A stretch of DNA of 9,247 nt from Asaia bogorensis. Its GTDB lineage: Bacteria > Pseudomonadota > Alphaproteobacteria > Acetobacterales > Acetobacteraceae. The notes beneath the pieces were generated by a model. It was not told the DNA's origin. It did no database searches and saw only the letters and a list, made by a program, of their open reading frames with translations. The stretch lies in NCBI GenBank assembly GCA_945871455.1, contig CAMBXJ010000144.1, positions 1 through 9,247 on the forward strand. Direction: 5' to 3'. Below, piece after piece: positions 1 through 6,113 of this stretch. Made by a program: the position numbers and the translations under genes. Numbering within the stretch: position 1 is the first letter of the stretch; the number at the start of each line of letters is the position of its first letter.

Positions 1-21
1 ACCCGCTGGAGGAGGCTGTAT

Positions 22-159
22 ATGACTGTATTCCTGTGCGGTTCCATGTGCTTCGACCCTGTCCCGATTCGCGGCATTGCGATGGTTAGAGTCGAATCCA
101 TAAAGGTGGAAAGTACAAGTAATTTAAACCGGACAGCCGTGGGTCAAGCCAGGCAATGA
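22..159 (+). CDS. possible small ORF of unknown function
   Basis: A 45-codon frame opens with ATG at 22. It is preceded by a strong Shine-Dalgarno-like GGAGGAGG at 8-15, six bases from the start, and ends with TGA at 157-159. The predicted peptide begins MTVFLCGSMCF, contains two cysteines near the start and has no family I recognise. The frame is also open leftward to the window edge, so it could instead be the tail of an upstream gene. Codon use is mixed and less GC-biased than in the sox genes. The purine-rich ribosome-binding site is the only real support; it might equally be a short leader peptide before soxX. Confidence 0.22.
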   Translation: MTVFLCGSMCFDPVPIRGIAMVRVESIKVESTSNLNRTAVGQARQ

Positions 160-247
160 CGGTGAGGCGAGTCTGTACAATGTTGAATCGCACCCGGTGG
201 CCAGGGCGGGTTGGCCTCGGCGGCCTTTCCACGCAAGACTGGCGGCG

Positions 248-778
248 ATGCCATTGACGTCAAACCTGACCACGACCCGAACCGCACAGACCCAACCGGG
301 CCAGAGTCGCCGGGGGATCGTCGGCCGCCTCCTGCTCGCAGCCTGCGTCCTTTCAGCGCCCAGCGCCCCGACCGCCAGCCCCCCCACCATCGACACCCCC
401 CTGACCGCCAGCCCAGGCAACCCCGACAACGGACGCCGCATCGTCCTGAATCGAGCGGCCAGCGCCTGCCTGCTGTGCCATTCCGGGCCCTTCCCGGCGC
501 CACATCTGCAAGGCTCGATCGGACCGTCCCTGGCTGGCGTCGGCGCCCGCCTGTCGCCCGGCGAAATCCGCTTGCGCCTGGTCGATCCCGCGCGCTTCAA
601 TCCGGACACGGTGATGCCAGCCTACTACCTGACCACCGGGCTCAACCGCGTAGGGCAACCATGGCAAGGCAAACCGGTGCTGACCGCCGAACAGATCGAG
701 GATGTGGTGGCCTTCCTGACCACCCTGGGGGAACCCCTGGGGGAACCACCCTTGGGGGAACCCCTGGGGGCACCATGA
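248..778 (+). CDS. soxX: SoxX, monoheme c-type cytochrome subunit of SoxAX
   Basis: SoxX pairs with SoxA in the periplasmic SoxAX cytochrome, which oxidatively couples a sulfur substrate to the SoxY carrier cysteine and takes up the electrons released. The 176-residue product has an N-terminal basic stretch followed by a short hydrophobic segment (about residues 24-44), read as a secretion signal. It has one heme c site, C74-LLC77-H78, and a downstream VMPAYY with Met123 as the likely sixth heme ligand. This is the SoxX arrangement. The C-terminus has an unusual low-complexity tail, LGEPLGEPPLGEPLGAP, beyond the usual final helix. ATG 248 was chosen because it gives a plausible signal peptide; an in-frame GTG at 197 would add 17 residues, and neither start has a strong ribosome-binding site. 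The stop TGA overlaps the soxY ATG, so it is the first gene of soxXYZA. Confidence 0.9.
   Translation: MPLTSNLTTTRTAQTQPGQSRRGIVGRLLLAACVLSAPSAPTASPPTIDTPLTASPGNPDNGRRIVLNRAASACLLCHSGPFPAPHLQGSIGPSLAGVGARLSPGEIRLRLVDPARFNPDTVMPAYYLTTGLNRVGQPWQGKPVLTAEQIEDVVAFLTTLGEPLGEPPLGEPLGAP
723..770 (+). repeat. tandem CCCTGGGGGAA-type repeat at the soxX 3' end
   Basis: Four near-identical units follow each other: CCCTGGGGGAA at 723-733 and 735-745, CCCTTGGGGGAA with one extra T at 749-760, and CCCTGGGGG at 762-770. In the soxX frame they encode repeated Gly-Glu-Pro-Leu. The last run of five Gs lies five bases upstream of the soxY ATG and is the only ribosome-binding-like sequence there. Each unit has facing C and G runs, so the RNA could fold in several registers. 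Slippage expansion is a natural origin. Confidence 0.85.
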
Positions 779-1227
779 CGGCATTGACCGCCGCCCTTCC
801 CCTGGCCCGCCGCCGCTTCGTGCTGACCGCCCTCGCCGGCGCGATCCTGCCGCCCATGGGTGCGCGCGCCAGCCCCCACCAGGTCACCGACCTGATCCGG
901 GCTATCGCCGGTGCAACACCGGTCCAAACCGGCAAGGTCTCCCTGGACCTGCCCGTGCTGGTGGAAAACGGCAACGCCGTTGCCATGACCGTCAGCGTCG
1001 ACGCTCCCCCCGGTTCCATACGTACGTTGCATGTGTTCGCCGACGGCAATCCCTTGCCCGAGATTCTGCGCCTGCGCTTCGGCCCCGCGTCCGGCGCCCC
1101 TCGGATCGCAACCCGCATCCGCCTGGCGGACTCCCAGACGGTCACGGCGCTCGCGGAACTGGCGGATGGGACGTTCTGGCAGGACCGGGTGGAACTGCTC
1201 GTCACCCTGGCCGCCTGCCTGGAATAG
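775..1227 (+). CDS. soxY: SoxY-like sulfur carrier with variant AACLE C-terminal arm
   Basis: SoxY carries sulfur intermediates on a cysteine at the end of a flexible C-terminal arm, in a heterodimer with SoxZ in the periplasm. The 150-residue product starts with a twin-arginine signal (ARRRFVLTALAGA, residues 11-23), so it should be exported folded by Tat. The body has the SoxY-type beta-rich region, including HVFADGNPLPEI around residues 86-97 and ADGTFWQDRVELLVTL before the end. The protein finishes AACLE, with Cys148 third from the C-terminus. This is the same geometry as the classical GGCGG, but the flanking glycines are replaced. That matches the paralogous 'SoxY-related AACIE arm' family as I recall it, so it may not be a true thiosulfate-oxidation SoxY. 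ATG 775 was chosen because it gives the Tat signal and the 4-base overlap with soxX. The frame stays open upstream inside soxX, but that part is shadow. Confidence 0.88.
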   Translation: MTALTAALPLARRRFVLTALAGAILPPMGARASPHQVTDLIRAIAGATPVQTGKVSLDLPVLVENGNAVAMTVSVDAPPGSIRTLHVFADGNPLPEILRLRFGPASGAPRIATRIRLADSQTVTALAELADGTFWQDRVELLVTLAACLE

Positions 1228-1236
1228 GAGCGCCCC
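1228..1236 (+). promoter_or_regulatory. soxZ ribosome-binding site
   Basis: The soxY stop TAG (1225-1227) is followed at once by GAG, giving an AGGAG core across the junction at 1226-1230. The soxZ ATG comes six bases later at 1237. This is the best Shine-Dalgarno sequence in the sox operon and fixes the soxZ start; the other two inner genes rely on ATGA overlaps. Confidence 0.6.
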
Positions 1237-1557
1237 ATGGTCCGCGTGCTGATCAATGCCCCGAAACAGGTCCGAGCCGGCGAACCGTTCGAGGTGAAAC
1301 TGCTGATCAACCACCCGATGGAAAGCGGCCAGCGCCGCGACACGTTCGGCCAGGCCATCCCGCGGGAGATCATTCACTCGATCGCGTGCAGCCTGGGTGG
1401 GCAGGAGGTGTTCCAGGCGACCCTGTTTCCCGCGATCTCCGCCAATCCCTACCTCGCCTTCTGGGCGGTCGCGACCCAAAGCGGCGAACTGACGATCCGC
1501 TTCACCGATGACCAGGGCGCGACCCAGACCGAGACCGTCCCGATCGCCGTCGCATGA
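1237..1557 (+). CDS. soxZ: SoxZ, partner subunit of the SoxYZ carrier
   Basis: SoxZ forms the SoxYZ heterodimer and helps dock the carrier on the other Sox enzymes. The 106-residue protein has the usual SoxZ length. It shows the family hallmarks: the N-terminal strand VRVLINAPKQVRAGEPFEVK, the HPMESGQRRD motif at residues 26-35, and the second half with VFQATLFPAISANPYLAF (about 58-75) followed by a final Ig-like strand. There is no signal peptide, as expected, because SoxZ is exported with the Tat-targeted SoxY. It starts nine bases after the soxY stop with a good AGGAG site, and its TGA overlaps the soxA ATG by four bases. Whether it belongs to the classical SoxZ branch or to a branch paired with AACIE-arm SoxY cannot be told by eye. 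Confidence 0.92.
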   Translation: MVRVLINAPKQVRAGEPFEVKLLINHPMESGQRRDTFGQAIPREIIHSIACSLGGQEVFQATLFPAISANPYLAFWAVATQSGELTIRFTDDQGATQTETVPIAVA

Positions 1558-2318
1558 TCGGACGCATCGCCATCGCAATGCTGCTGGTGTCGGGCGCGGG
1601 GATCGCCCTCGCGGCGGATGCCAAACGATCCGGCTACGACGACGCCAGCCCAGAAACCCGGGCCATGCAGGACGATGATGCCGCGAATCCAGCGTTTCTG
1701 TGGGTCGTACAGGGACAGGCGCTGTGGTCCACCCCCACCGGGTCCCCCGCCCGGAGTTGCGCCGGTTGCCACGGGGACGCGGCCCTTTCCATGCACGGCG
1801 TCGCCGCCCAGTACCCCAAATACGACCCGCCCCTGGCCCGCCCGATCACCCTTGAAGGCCGTATCCAGCAATGCCGGACCGACCGACAGGGCGCCCCCCC
1901 GCTCCCCCCAGACGCCGCCCCAATGCTCGGCCTGACCGCCTATGTCGGGCTGCAGTCGCGCGGCATGCCCATGGCGATTGCCGACGACGCACGGATTCTC
2001 CCGTTCCTGGACGCCGGGCGGCTTTTGTTCGAAACCCGCATGGGTCAGCTCAATCTGTCGTGCGCACAATGCCACGACCGGTTGGCCGGCCAACGCCTGG
2101 CCGGCAGCCCGATCCCGCAGGCGCATCCGACCGGCTATCCGCTGTATCGGCTGGAATGGCAGGGCATGGGGTCCCTGTATCGTCGCCTGCGCAACTGCCT
2201 GACCGGCGTGCGAGCGGAGCCGTTTCCTCCCGACTCGCCGGAACTGGTGGCACTGTCGCTGTATCTGGCGTGGCGGGCGAACGGGCTGAAGGTGGAGACC
2301 CCCGCGGTGCGGCCTTGA
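1554..2318 (+). CDS. soxA: SoxA, diheme c-type cytochrome subunit of SoxAX
   Basis: SoxA is the catalytic subunit of periplasmic SoxAX, joining the sulfur substrate to the SoxY arm cysteine. The 254-residue protein has a clear Sec signal peptide (MIGRIAIAMLLVSGAGIALA, residues 1-20). The mature start has the SoxA hallmarks SGYDDASPETRAMQ and NPAFLWV. Two heme c sites are intact, C69-AGC72-H73 and C170-AQC173-H174, so this is the diheme type. By comparison with known SoxA structures, Cys107 in RIQQCRT is the likely axial ligand of the first heme. Cys215 in RLRNCLTG is the likely catalytic, persulfide-bearing ligand of the second. FETRMGQLNLSCAQCHD is a strongly conserved SoxA block. Translation is coupled to soxZ by ATGA at 1554-1557. 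It is the last gene of the operon; I see no strong terminator in the 166 bases after it. Confidence 0.95.
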   Translation: MIGRIAIAMLLVSGAGIALAADAKRSGYDDASPETRAMQDDDAANPAFLWVVQGQALWSTPTGSPARSCAGCHGDAALSMHGVAAQYPKYDPPLARPITLEGRIQQCRTDRQGAPPLPPDAAPMLGLTAYVGLQSRGMPMAIADDARILPFLDAGRLLFETRMGQLNLSCAQCHDRLAGQRLAGSPIPQAHPTGYPLYRLEWQGMGSLYRRLRNCLTGVRAEPFPPDSPELVALSLYLAWRANGLKVETPAVRP

Positions 2319-2484
2319 TGGATGGGGCACGGCAGACGGCAAGACACCCTGTCCCGGTCCCCACATGTCGCGGCCCCGCGGGTTGCACCCAACCCGAACT
2401 CCCCGATAACATTCGCCGCTCAGGCGGCCATTTCCCAGTCAGCCCCCTTCCCGGGGCCTGTTCAGAAAAGCGCGGACATATTCA

Positions 2485-3681
2485 ATGAGCGGACCACTAG
2501 CCGGCATACGCATTCTCGACCTGACCACCGTGCAGATGGGGCCCTGGTGCACCCGCATCGTCGCCGACTATGGTGCCGACGTGATCAAGGTCGAAGCGCC
2601 GGAGGGCGACTCCTCCCGCTACACCGGCGTGCCGCGCCATCGCGGTATGAGCGGCACATTCCAGCATAATGCGCGCGGCAAGCGCAGCATCGCACTGGAC
2701 CTGAAGCAGCAGCAGGCAAAAGAGGCAATCCTGCGCCTGGTGCCCGGCGCCGATGCCTTCGTGTCCAATATCCGACCGGGAGCGTTGAACCGGCTGGGTC
2801 TCGATTACGAGTCGATCAAGAAGCTGAACCCGTCGATCGTCTATCTCAGCATGGTCGGTTACGGCAGCGGCGGGCGTTATGCCGGGCGGCCGGCCTATGA
2901 CGACCTGATCCAGGCCGCCTCCGGCATTCCGATGCTGCTACAACGATCCACCGGCCAGCCACGCTACATCCCGATGGCGGCGATCGACCGTATCGTCGGC
3001 GGCGCCGCGGCCAACGCGTTGCTGGCTGGGCTGCTCGCCCGTGCCCGCACCGGCATCGGCCAGCGGATCGAGGTGCCGATGTTCGAAACCATGGCGCAGT
3101 TCGTGCTGTCTGAACACATGCAGGGCACCACCTTCGACCCGCCCACCAGCCCGCCCGGCTATCCGCGCACCCTGTCGCGCCAGCGCCGGCCTTACGCGAC
3201 CAAGGACGGCTTCCTCGCCGTGCTGCCCTACAACGACGGCCAGTGGCGCCGCTTCTTCGAGGTCGCGGGCAAGTGGCACATCCTGGAATCCGACCCCCGT
3301 TTTGCCGATATCGGCGCCCGCACCGCGAACATCGACTCGCTGTACGAAATGGTGGGCGAGGAATTGCAGCACCGCACCACGGAAGAATGGCTGGACCTGC
3401 TGCAAAAGGCTGATATCCCCTGCATGCGCCCGCACACGCTGGAATCCCTGATGGAAGACCCGCATCTGGCCGATGCCGGCTTCTTCAAGTGGGAAGACCA
3501 CCCATCCGAGGGCCGCATCCGCACCATGCGCGAACCCAGCACCTGGTCCGAAACCACGCCCCCAACCGGTCGTTTCGCCCCCAGGCTCGGCCAGCACACC
3601 CGCGAAGTCCTGGCCGAAGCCGGCTACGACGCTGCCGAGATCGAGGCGATGGTCAGCGCGAAAGTGGCGAAAACGGATTGA
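2485..3681 (+). CDS. CaiB/BaiF-type family III CoA-transferase
   Basis: Family III CoA-transferases move CoA between carboxylic acids through a mixed-anhydride and thioester mechanism on an aspartate, in the cytoplasm. The 398-residue length is typical. The N-terminal half shows the family pattern: PLAGIRILDLT (4-14), MGPWCTRIVADYGADVIKVE (18-37), RGKRSIALDLK (64-74), the NIRPGALNRLGLDYE block near 95-109, and SMVGYGSGGRYAGRPAYD. Asp168 in MAAIDRIVGG sits where the catalytic Asp169 of formyl-CoA transferase falls. It is followed by the conserved LLARARTGIGQRIEVPMFETM. The C-terminal half has the expected WLDLLQKADIPC and LGQHTREVL blocks. The substrate cannot be assigned from sequence. It lies 166 bp after soxA with only a weak ribosome-binding site, so it may be a separate transcription unit with no functional link to sox. 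Confidence 0.9.
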   Translation: MSGPLAGIRILDLTTVQMGPWCTRIVADYGADVIKVEAPEGDSSRYTGVPRHRGMSGTFQHNARGKRSIALDLKQQQAKEAILRLVPGADAFVSNIRPGALNRLGLDYESIKKLNPSIVYLSMVGYGSGGRYAGRPAYDDLIQAASGIPMLLQRSTGQPRYIPMAAIDRIVGGAAANALLAGLLARARTGIGQRIEVPMFETMAQFVLSEHMQGTTFDPPTSPPGYPRTLSRQRRPYATKDGFLAVLPYNDGQWRRFFEVAGKWHILESDPRFADIGARTANIDSLYEMVGEELQHRTTEEWLDLLQKADIPCMRPHTLESLMEDPHLADAGFFKWEDHPSEGRIRTMREPSTWSETTPPTGRFAPRLGQHTREVLAEAGYDAAEIEAMVSAKVAKTD

Positions 3682-3962
3682 CGATCGCTCTCCGCCTCAT
3701 GACAGTCAGCTTGCAATTTTGGAGCGGAGCAACGGGTTGCGACCGCAACGTCATCGGCACAGGCGTAATAGCCGCGACCGGCCAAGATTGTCAGTGGCCG
3801 CCGCGTCACGGGAACTCGGGGACGATGCATCCATCCTATTAACAACTCGTTCCCTGCTGTCCAGAATCCTGGGGGAACACGCCTCCCCATGGAAACCAAC
3901 AGTGACGCCACATTGATGGTGAGCACTTTCTCGCCTGCTTCTCATGCGGTATTGACTTGGCC
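3682..3962 (+). other. 281-bp intergenic region upstream of the ptuA-like gene
   Basis: There is no convincing gene on either strand. A short hairpin can form with stem TGGGGG (3870-3875) and TCCCCA (3884-3889), but no T-run follows it. TATTAA at 3838-3843 and TTGATG at 3913-3918 look faintly promoter-like, but neither has a good partner element. The region probably holds the ptuA promoter. No reverse transcriptase or retron-like element accompanies it. Confidence 0.4.
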
Positions 3963-5258
3963 ATGAAAATTTCCTCGGTGCACATCGAGAATTTCCGGGC
4001 CATCAAGGCGATGGACCTGCCTCTCGACCCGCGGTTGACCGTGCTGCATGGCAACAATGCACACGGAAAGACAAGCGTACTCGCCGCCATCGCCGTTGGT
4101 CTTGGTGTCATGCCGACACTTTTGGCCCGTCGTGGCGGCATCAACTTCAAAGACAGCGACATCCGGGGGGAGGATCAATGTGCGGCAGTTCGTCTCACCA
4201 CAACGACCGGCCTGACCTGGGAACGGACGTCATATGGTTCCAAATCCTGGTTCGAGCGACTAGGCGTTGGTCGTGCCAGCGATACAAGCCAACTGACGAA
4301 TTGGCTGTCGGAAGTACAGGCGAAAATCAAGGACGGTGCAACCCCGGCGCTGCCAGTGTTTGCATTGTACGACACAGAGCGAGCCGTATTCAGCATACCG
4401 TCGAGGCGGCGGGATTTCAAAAGCGAATTTAGACGCCTGGACACATATCAAGACGCCTTGGTTGCAAGAGCGAGCTTCAAGTCATTATTTGAATGGTTTC
4501 ATGCGAAGGAAAACGAGGAGCTACGACTAAAAGATGAACAAAAAGATTTTAACGTCCGCCTGCCGGAACTGAACGCGGTACGAGGTGCGATCGAAGGTAT
4601 GATGCCGGATGTACACGACCCGCATATCGAAACCCATCCGCTTCAGTTCGTGGTTCGGAGGGACGGACCGGACAGACGCCCAGAAAAGCTGGCACTCAGT
4701 CAATTGAGCGGGGGCTACCGCATCGTCCTGGGACTCGCGGCCGATCTTGCGCGACGGATGGCACAAACCAACCCACATTTGGCCGATCCACTTATCTCAG
4801 AGGCGATCGTACTCATTGATGAGATTGAACTGCATCTGCATCCAGAATGGCAGCAACGGATCCTGGAAGATCTAATGCGTACATTTCCAGGCACGCAGTT
4901 CATTGTGTCAACACACAGTCCGCAGGTACTGACGACGGTACGGCCTGAGAACATCATACATCTGCGCGCCGCGGCTAATGGCGCTGTCGCCGAACAGGCC
5001 AGCGGCCCAACCTACGGTGCACGCTCAGGTGACGTGCTGGAGGGCGAGATGGGAGTCCAGGAACGTCCGCGGAATCCATTTACCGAAAAGCTGCACCACT
5101 ATCAGGACCTCATTGCGGCTGGCGACGGTGAGGGTCAGGAGGCATTGAAGGTGCGAGGCGAACTTGAAAAGCTGTCTCCGGCCGACTTTGACTTGGGTGC
5201 GGCCGATGTCGAGATCGCAAGGCGTCGGATCATGCGCGATCTGGCAAGGCAGGCATGA
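3963..5258 (+). CDS. ptuA: PtuA-like ATPase of a Septu-type defence pair
   Basis: This is an ABC/SMC-like ATPase of the kind that, with an HNH nuclease partner, forms the Septu anti-phage system; the ATPase complexes with and controls the nuclease. The 431-residue protein begins MKISSVHIENFRAIK, typical of this class. It has a Walker A loop G30-NNAHGKTS38, a signature LSQLSGGYR (S249, G250, G251), Walker B AIVLIDE (D286, E287) and an H-loop STHS (H318). Between Walker A and the signature is a helical, charged insertion (about 150-215). After the H-loop come YGARSGDVLEGEMGVQERP and a helical C-terminal tail, as in ATPases paired with PtuB. The start is uncertain: ATG 3963 is used, an in-frame TTG lies at 3957, and neither has a Shine-Dalgarno. 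It overlaps the nuclease gene by ATGA. Its base composition is lower in GC than the flanking genes, suggesting transfer. It seems shorter than many PtuA proteins. Confidence 0.82.
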   Translation: MKISSVHIENFRAIKAMDLPLDPRLTVLHGNNAHGKTSVLAAIAVGLGVMPTLLARRGGINFKDSDIRGEDQCAAVRLTTTTGLTWERTSYGSKSWFERLGVGRASDTSQLTNWLSEVQAKIKDGATPALPVFALYDTERAVFSIPSRRRDFKSEFRRLDTYQDALVARASFKSLFEWFHAKENEELRLKDEQKDFNVRLPELNAVRGAIEGMMPDVHDPHIETHPLQFVVRRDGPDRRPEKLALSQLSGGYRIVLGLAADLARRMAQTNPHLADPLISEAIVLIDEIELHLHPEWQQRILEDLMRTFPGTQFIVSTHSPQVLTTVRPENIIHLRAAANGAVAEQASGPTYGARSGDVLEGEMGVQERPRNPFTEKLHHYQDLIAAGDGEGQEALKVRGELEKLSPADFDLGAADVEIARRRIMRDLARQA

Positions 5259-6028
5259 AGCGCATTGCCGGCCTGACCGCCGAACCTCCTGGACTCGCAT
5301 GTTTTCGAGCGGACCCAACAGCCGGACAAACCTGGACCCACTTCCGCGGCGCGCCGAAAAATGAACTGACGGATGCGCTGAGCGCTATCCAACATGGTCT
5401 GTGCGCCTATTGTGAGATTCAGTTGATTGTAGACGATCGGCAAATCGAACACTTCATTCCAAGAGGCGGCTCCCATGGTGCGCCCGAGCTTGCGCTCGAC
5501 TTCTCCAACCTCTTGGCTTGCTGCCAGGGTAACACCAGCGTGATGTTTGGATCGAGTGCCCTGGCACCCGATCCGGAACGGGTCTTACCCCCCAACCCGA
5601 ACAATCTCACTTGCGGCCAACGCAAAGGCGATCGTCCGGCATCCGGCTATCTCGACCCCCGACGCATCCCCGCGCAACCATCAATGTTTCGCATTGGGCC
5701 GGACGGGACAATCGGAATCGACACGGCGGCTTGCACTGAGGTCGCGACATCCGAGGTCATCGTCCAGGGTCATATAGACAATTTGGGATTGAACACGGTC
5801 CGATTACGGCGTGGTCGAGCAAAGGTGTGGAATGCACTGCAAGCCGCGTTGCTCGATAGTGCAACCTGGCCTGCCCACGACCGAGACAGTTATCTGATCC
5901 GATTGGCCGAATGGCATTTGTTGCCGAACGCCGAAGGTGGATTGCCTCGATTTTTCTCCACCGCCCGATCCTTTTTCGCCGAGACGGCAGAGGGCATCTT
6001 GGGACGGTCGCCGCAGACTTGGATTTGA
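5255..6028 (+). CDS. ptuB: PtuB-like HNH endonuclease of a Septu-type defence pair
   Basis: This is the nuclease effector predicted to cut DNA when the partner ATPase is triggered by phage infection. The 257-residue protein starts MKRI, as PtuB-type proteins often do. It has an HNH core: C50-AYC53 as the first zinc pair, IEHFIPRGG with the likely catalytic His66, FSNLLACC with Asn85 and C89/C90, and CGQRKGD (C120, K124, D126) as the last zinc or phosphate-contacting block. The order CxxC, EHF, NLL, C-x3-KG is that of the HNH family also found as a retron effector. The C-terminal half (about 160-257) is helical with WNALQAALLDSATW and an aromatic end. The start is fixed by the 4-base overlap with ptuA. 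It ends 85 bases before the convergent dioxygenase gene. Its composition matches ptuA rather than the flanks. Confidence 0.82.
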   Translation: MKRIAGLTAEPPGLACFRADPTAGQTWTHFRGAPKNELTDALSAIQHGLCAYCEIQLIVDDRQIEHFIPRGGSHGAPELALDFSNLLACCQGNTSVMFGSSALAPDPERVLPPNPNNLTCGQRKGDRPASGYLDPRRIPAQPSMFRIGPDGTIGIDTAACTEVATSEVIVQGHIDNLGLNTVRLRRGRAKVWNALQAALLDSATWPAHDRDSYLIRLAEWHLLPNAEGGLPRFFSTARSFFAETAEGILGRSPQTWI

Positions 6029-6113
6029 TCACTCGATATTGCCGCCCTGTTCGTGAGGCGTCATGCTCGGTTCAATCTGCGGGTCTCGCTTTGCTGCCCC
6101 CCTATGCCCATCC

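Noticed and set aside
197..247. GTG 197 as the soxX start
   Set aside because: It adds 17 residues that do not improve the signal peptide and has no ribosome-binding site; ATG 248 is simpler.
335..349. Possible lipobox (L-A-A-C) in the SoxX leader
   Set aside because: The hydrophobic stretch before the cysteine is too short and is interrupted by an arginine; SoxX is normally soluble in the periplasm.
625..2366. Long minus-strand frames opposite soxX to soxA
   Set aside because: They are antisense shadows of GC-rich genes, with biased composition and no recognisable domain.
3871..3877. Shared CTGGGGGAAC string between the ptuA leader and the soxX repeat
   Set aside because: A ten-base match in G/C-rich DNA is readily chance, and there is no wider similarity around it.
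3870..3889. Hairpin as terminator of the CoA-transferase gene
   Set aside because: The stem is only six base pairs including one wobble, and no T-run follows.
3682..3962. Retron ncRNA upstream of the ATPase/HNH pair
   Set aside because: No reverse transcriptase is present, and I could not find paired flanking repeats with the expected msr/msd layout.
6029..6113. Bidirectional terminator between ptuB and the dioxygenase gene
   Set aside because: I could not find a stem with flanking A and T runs in these 85 bases.
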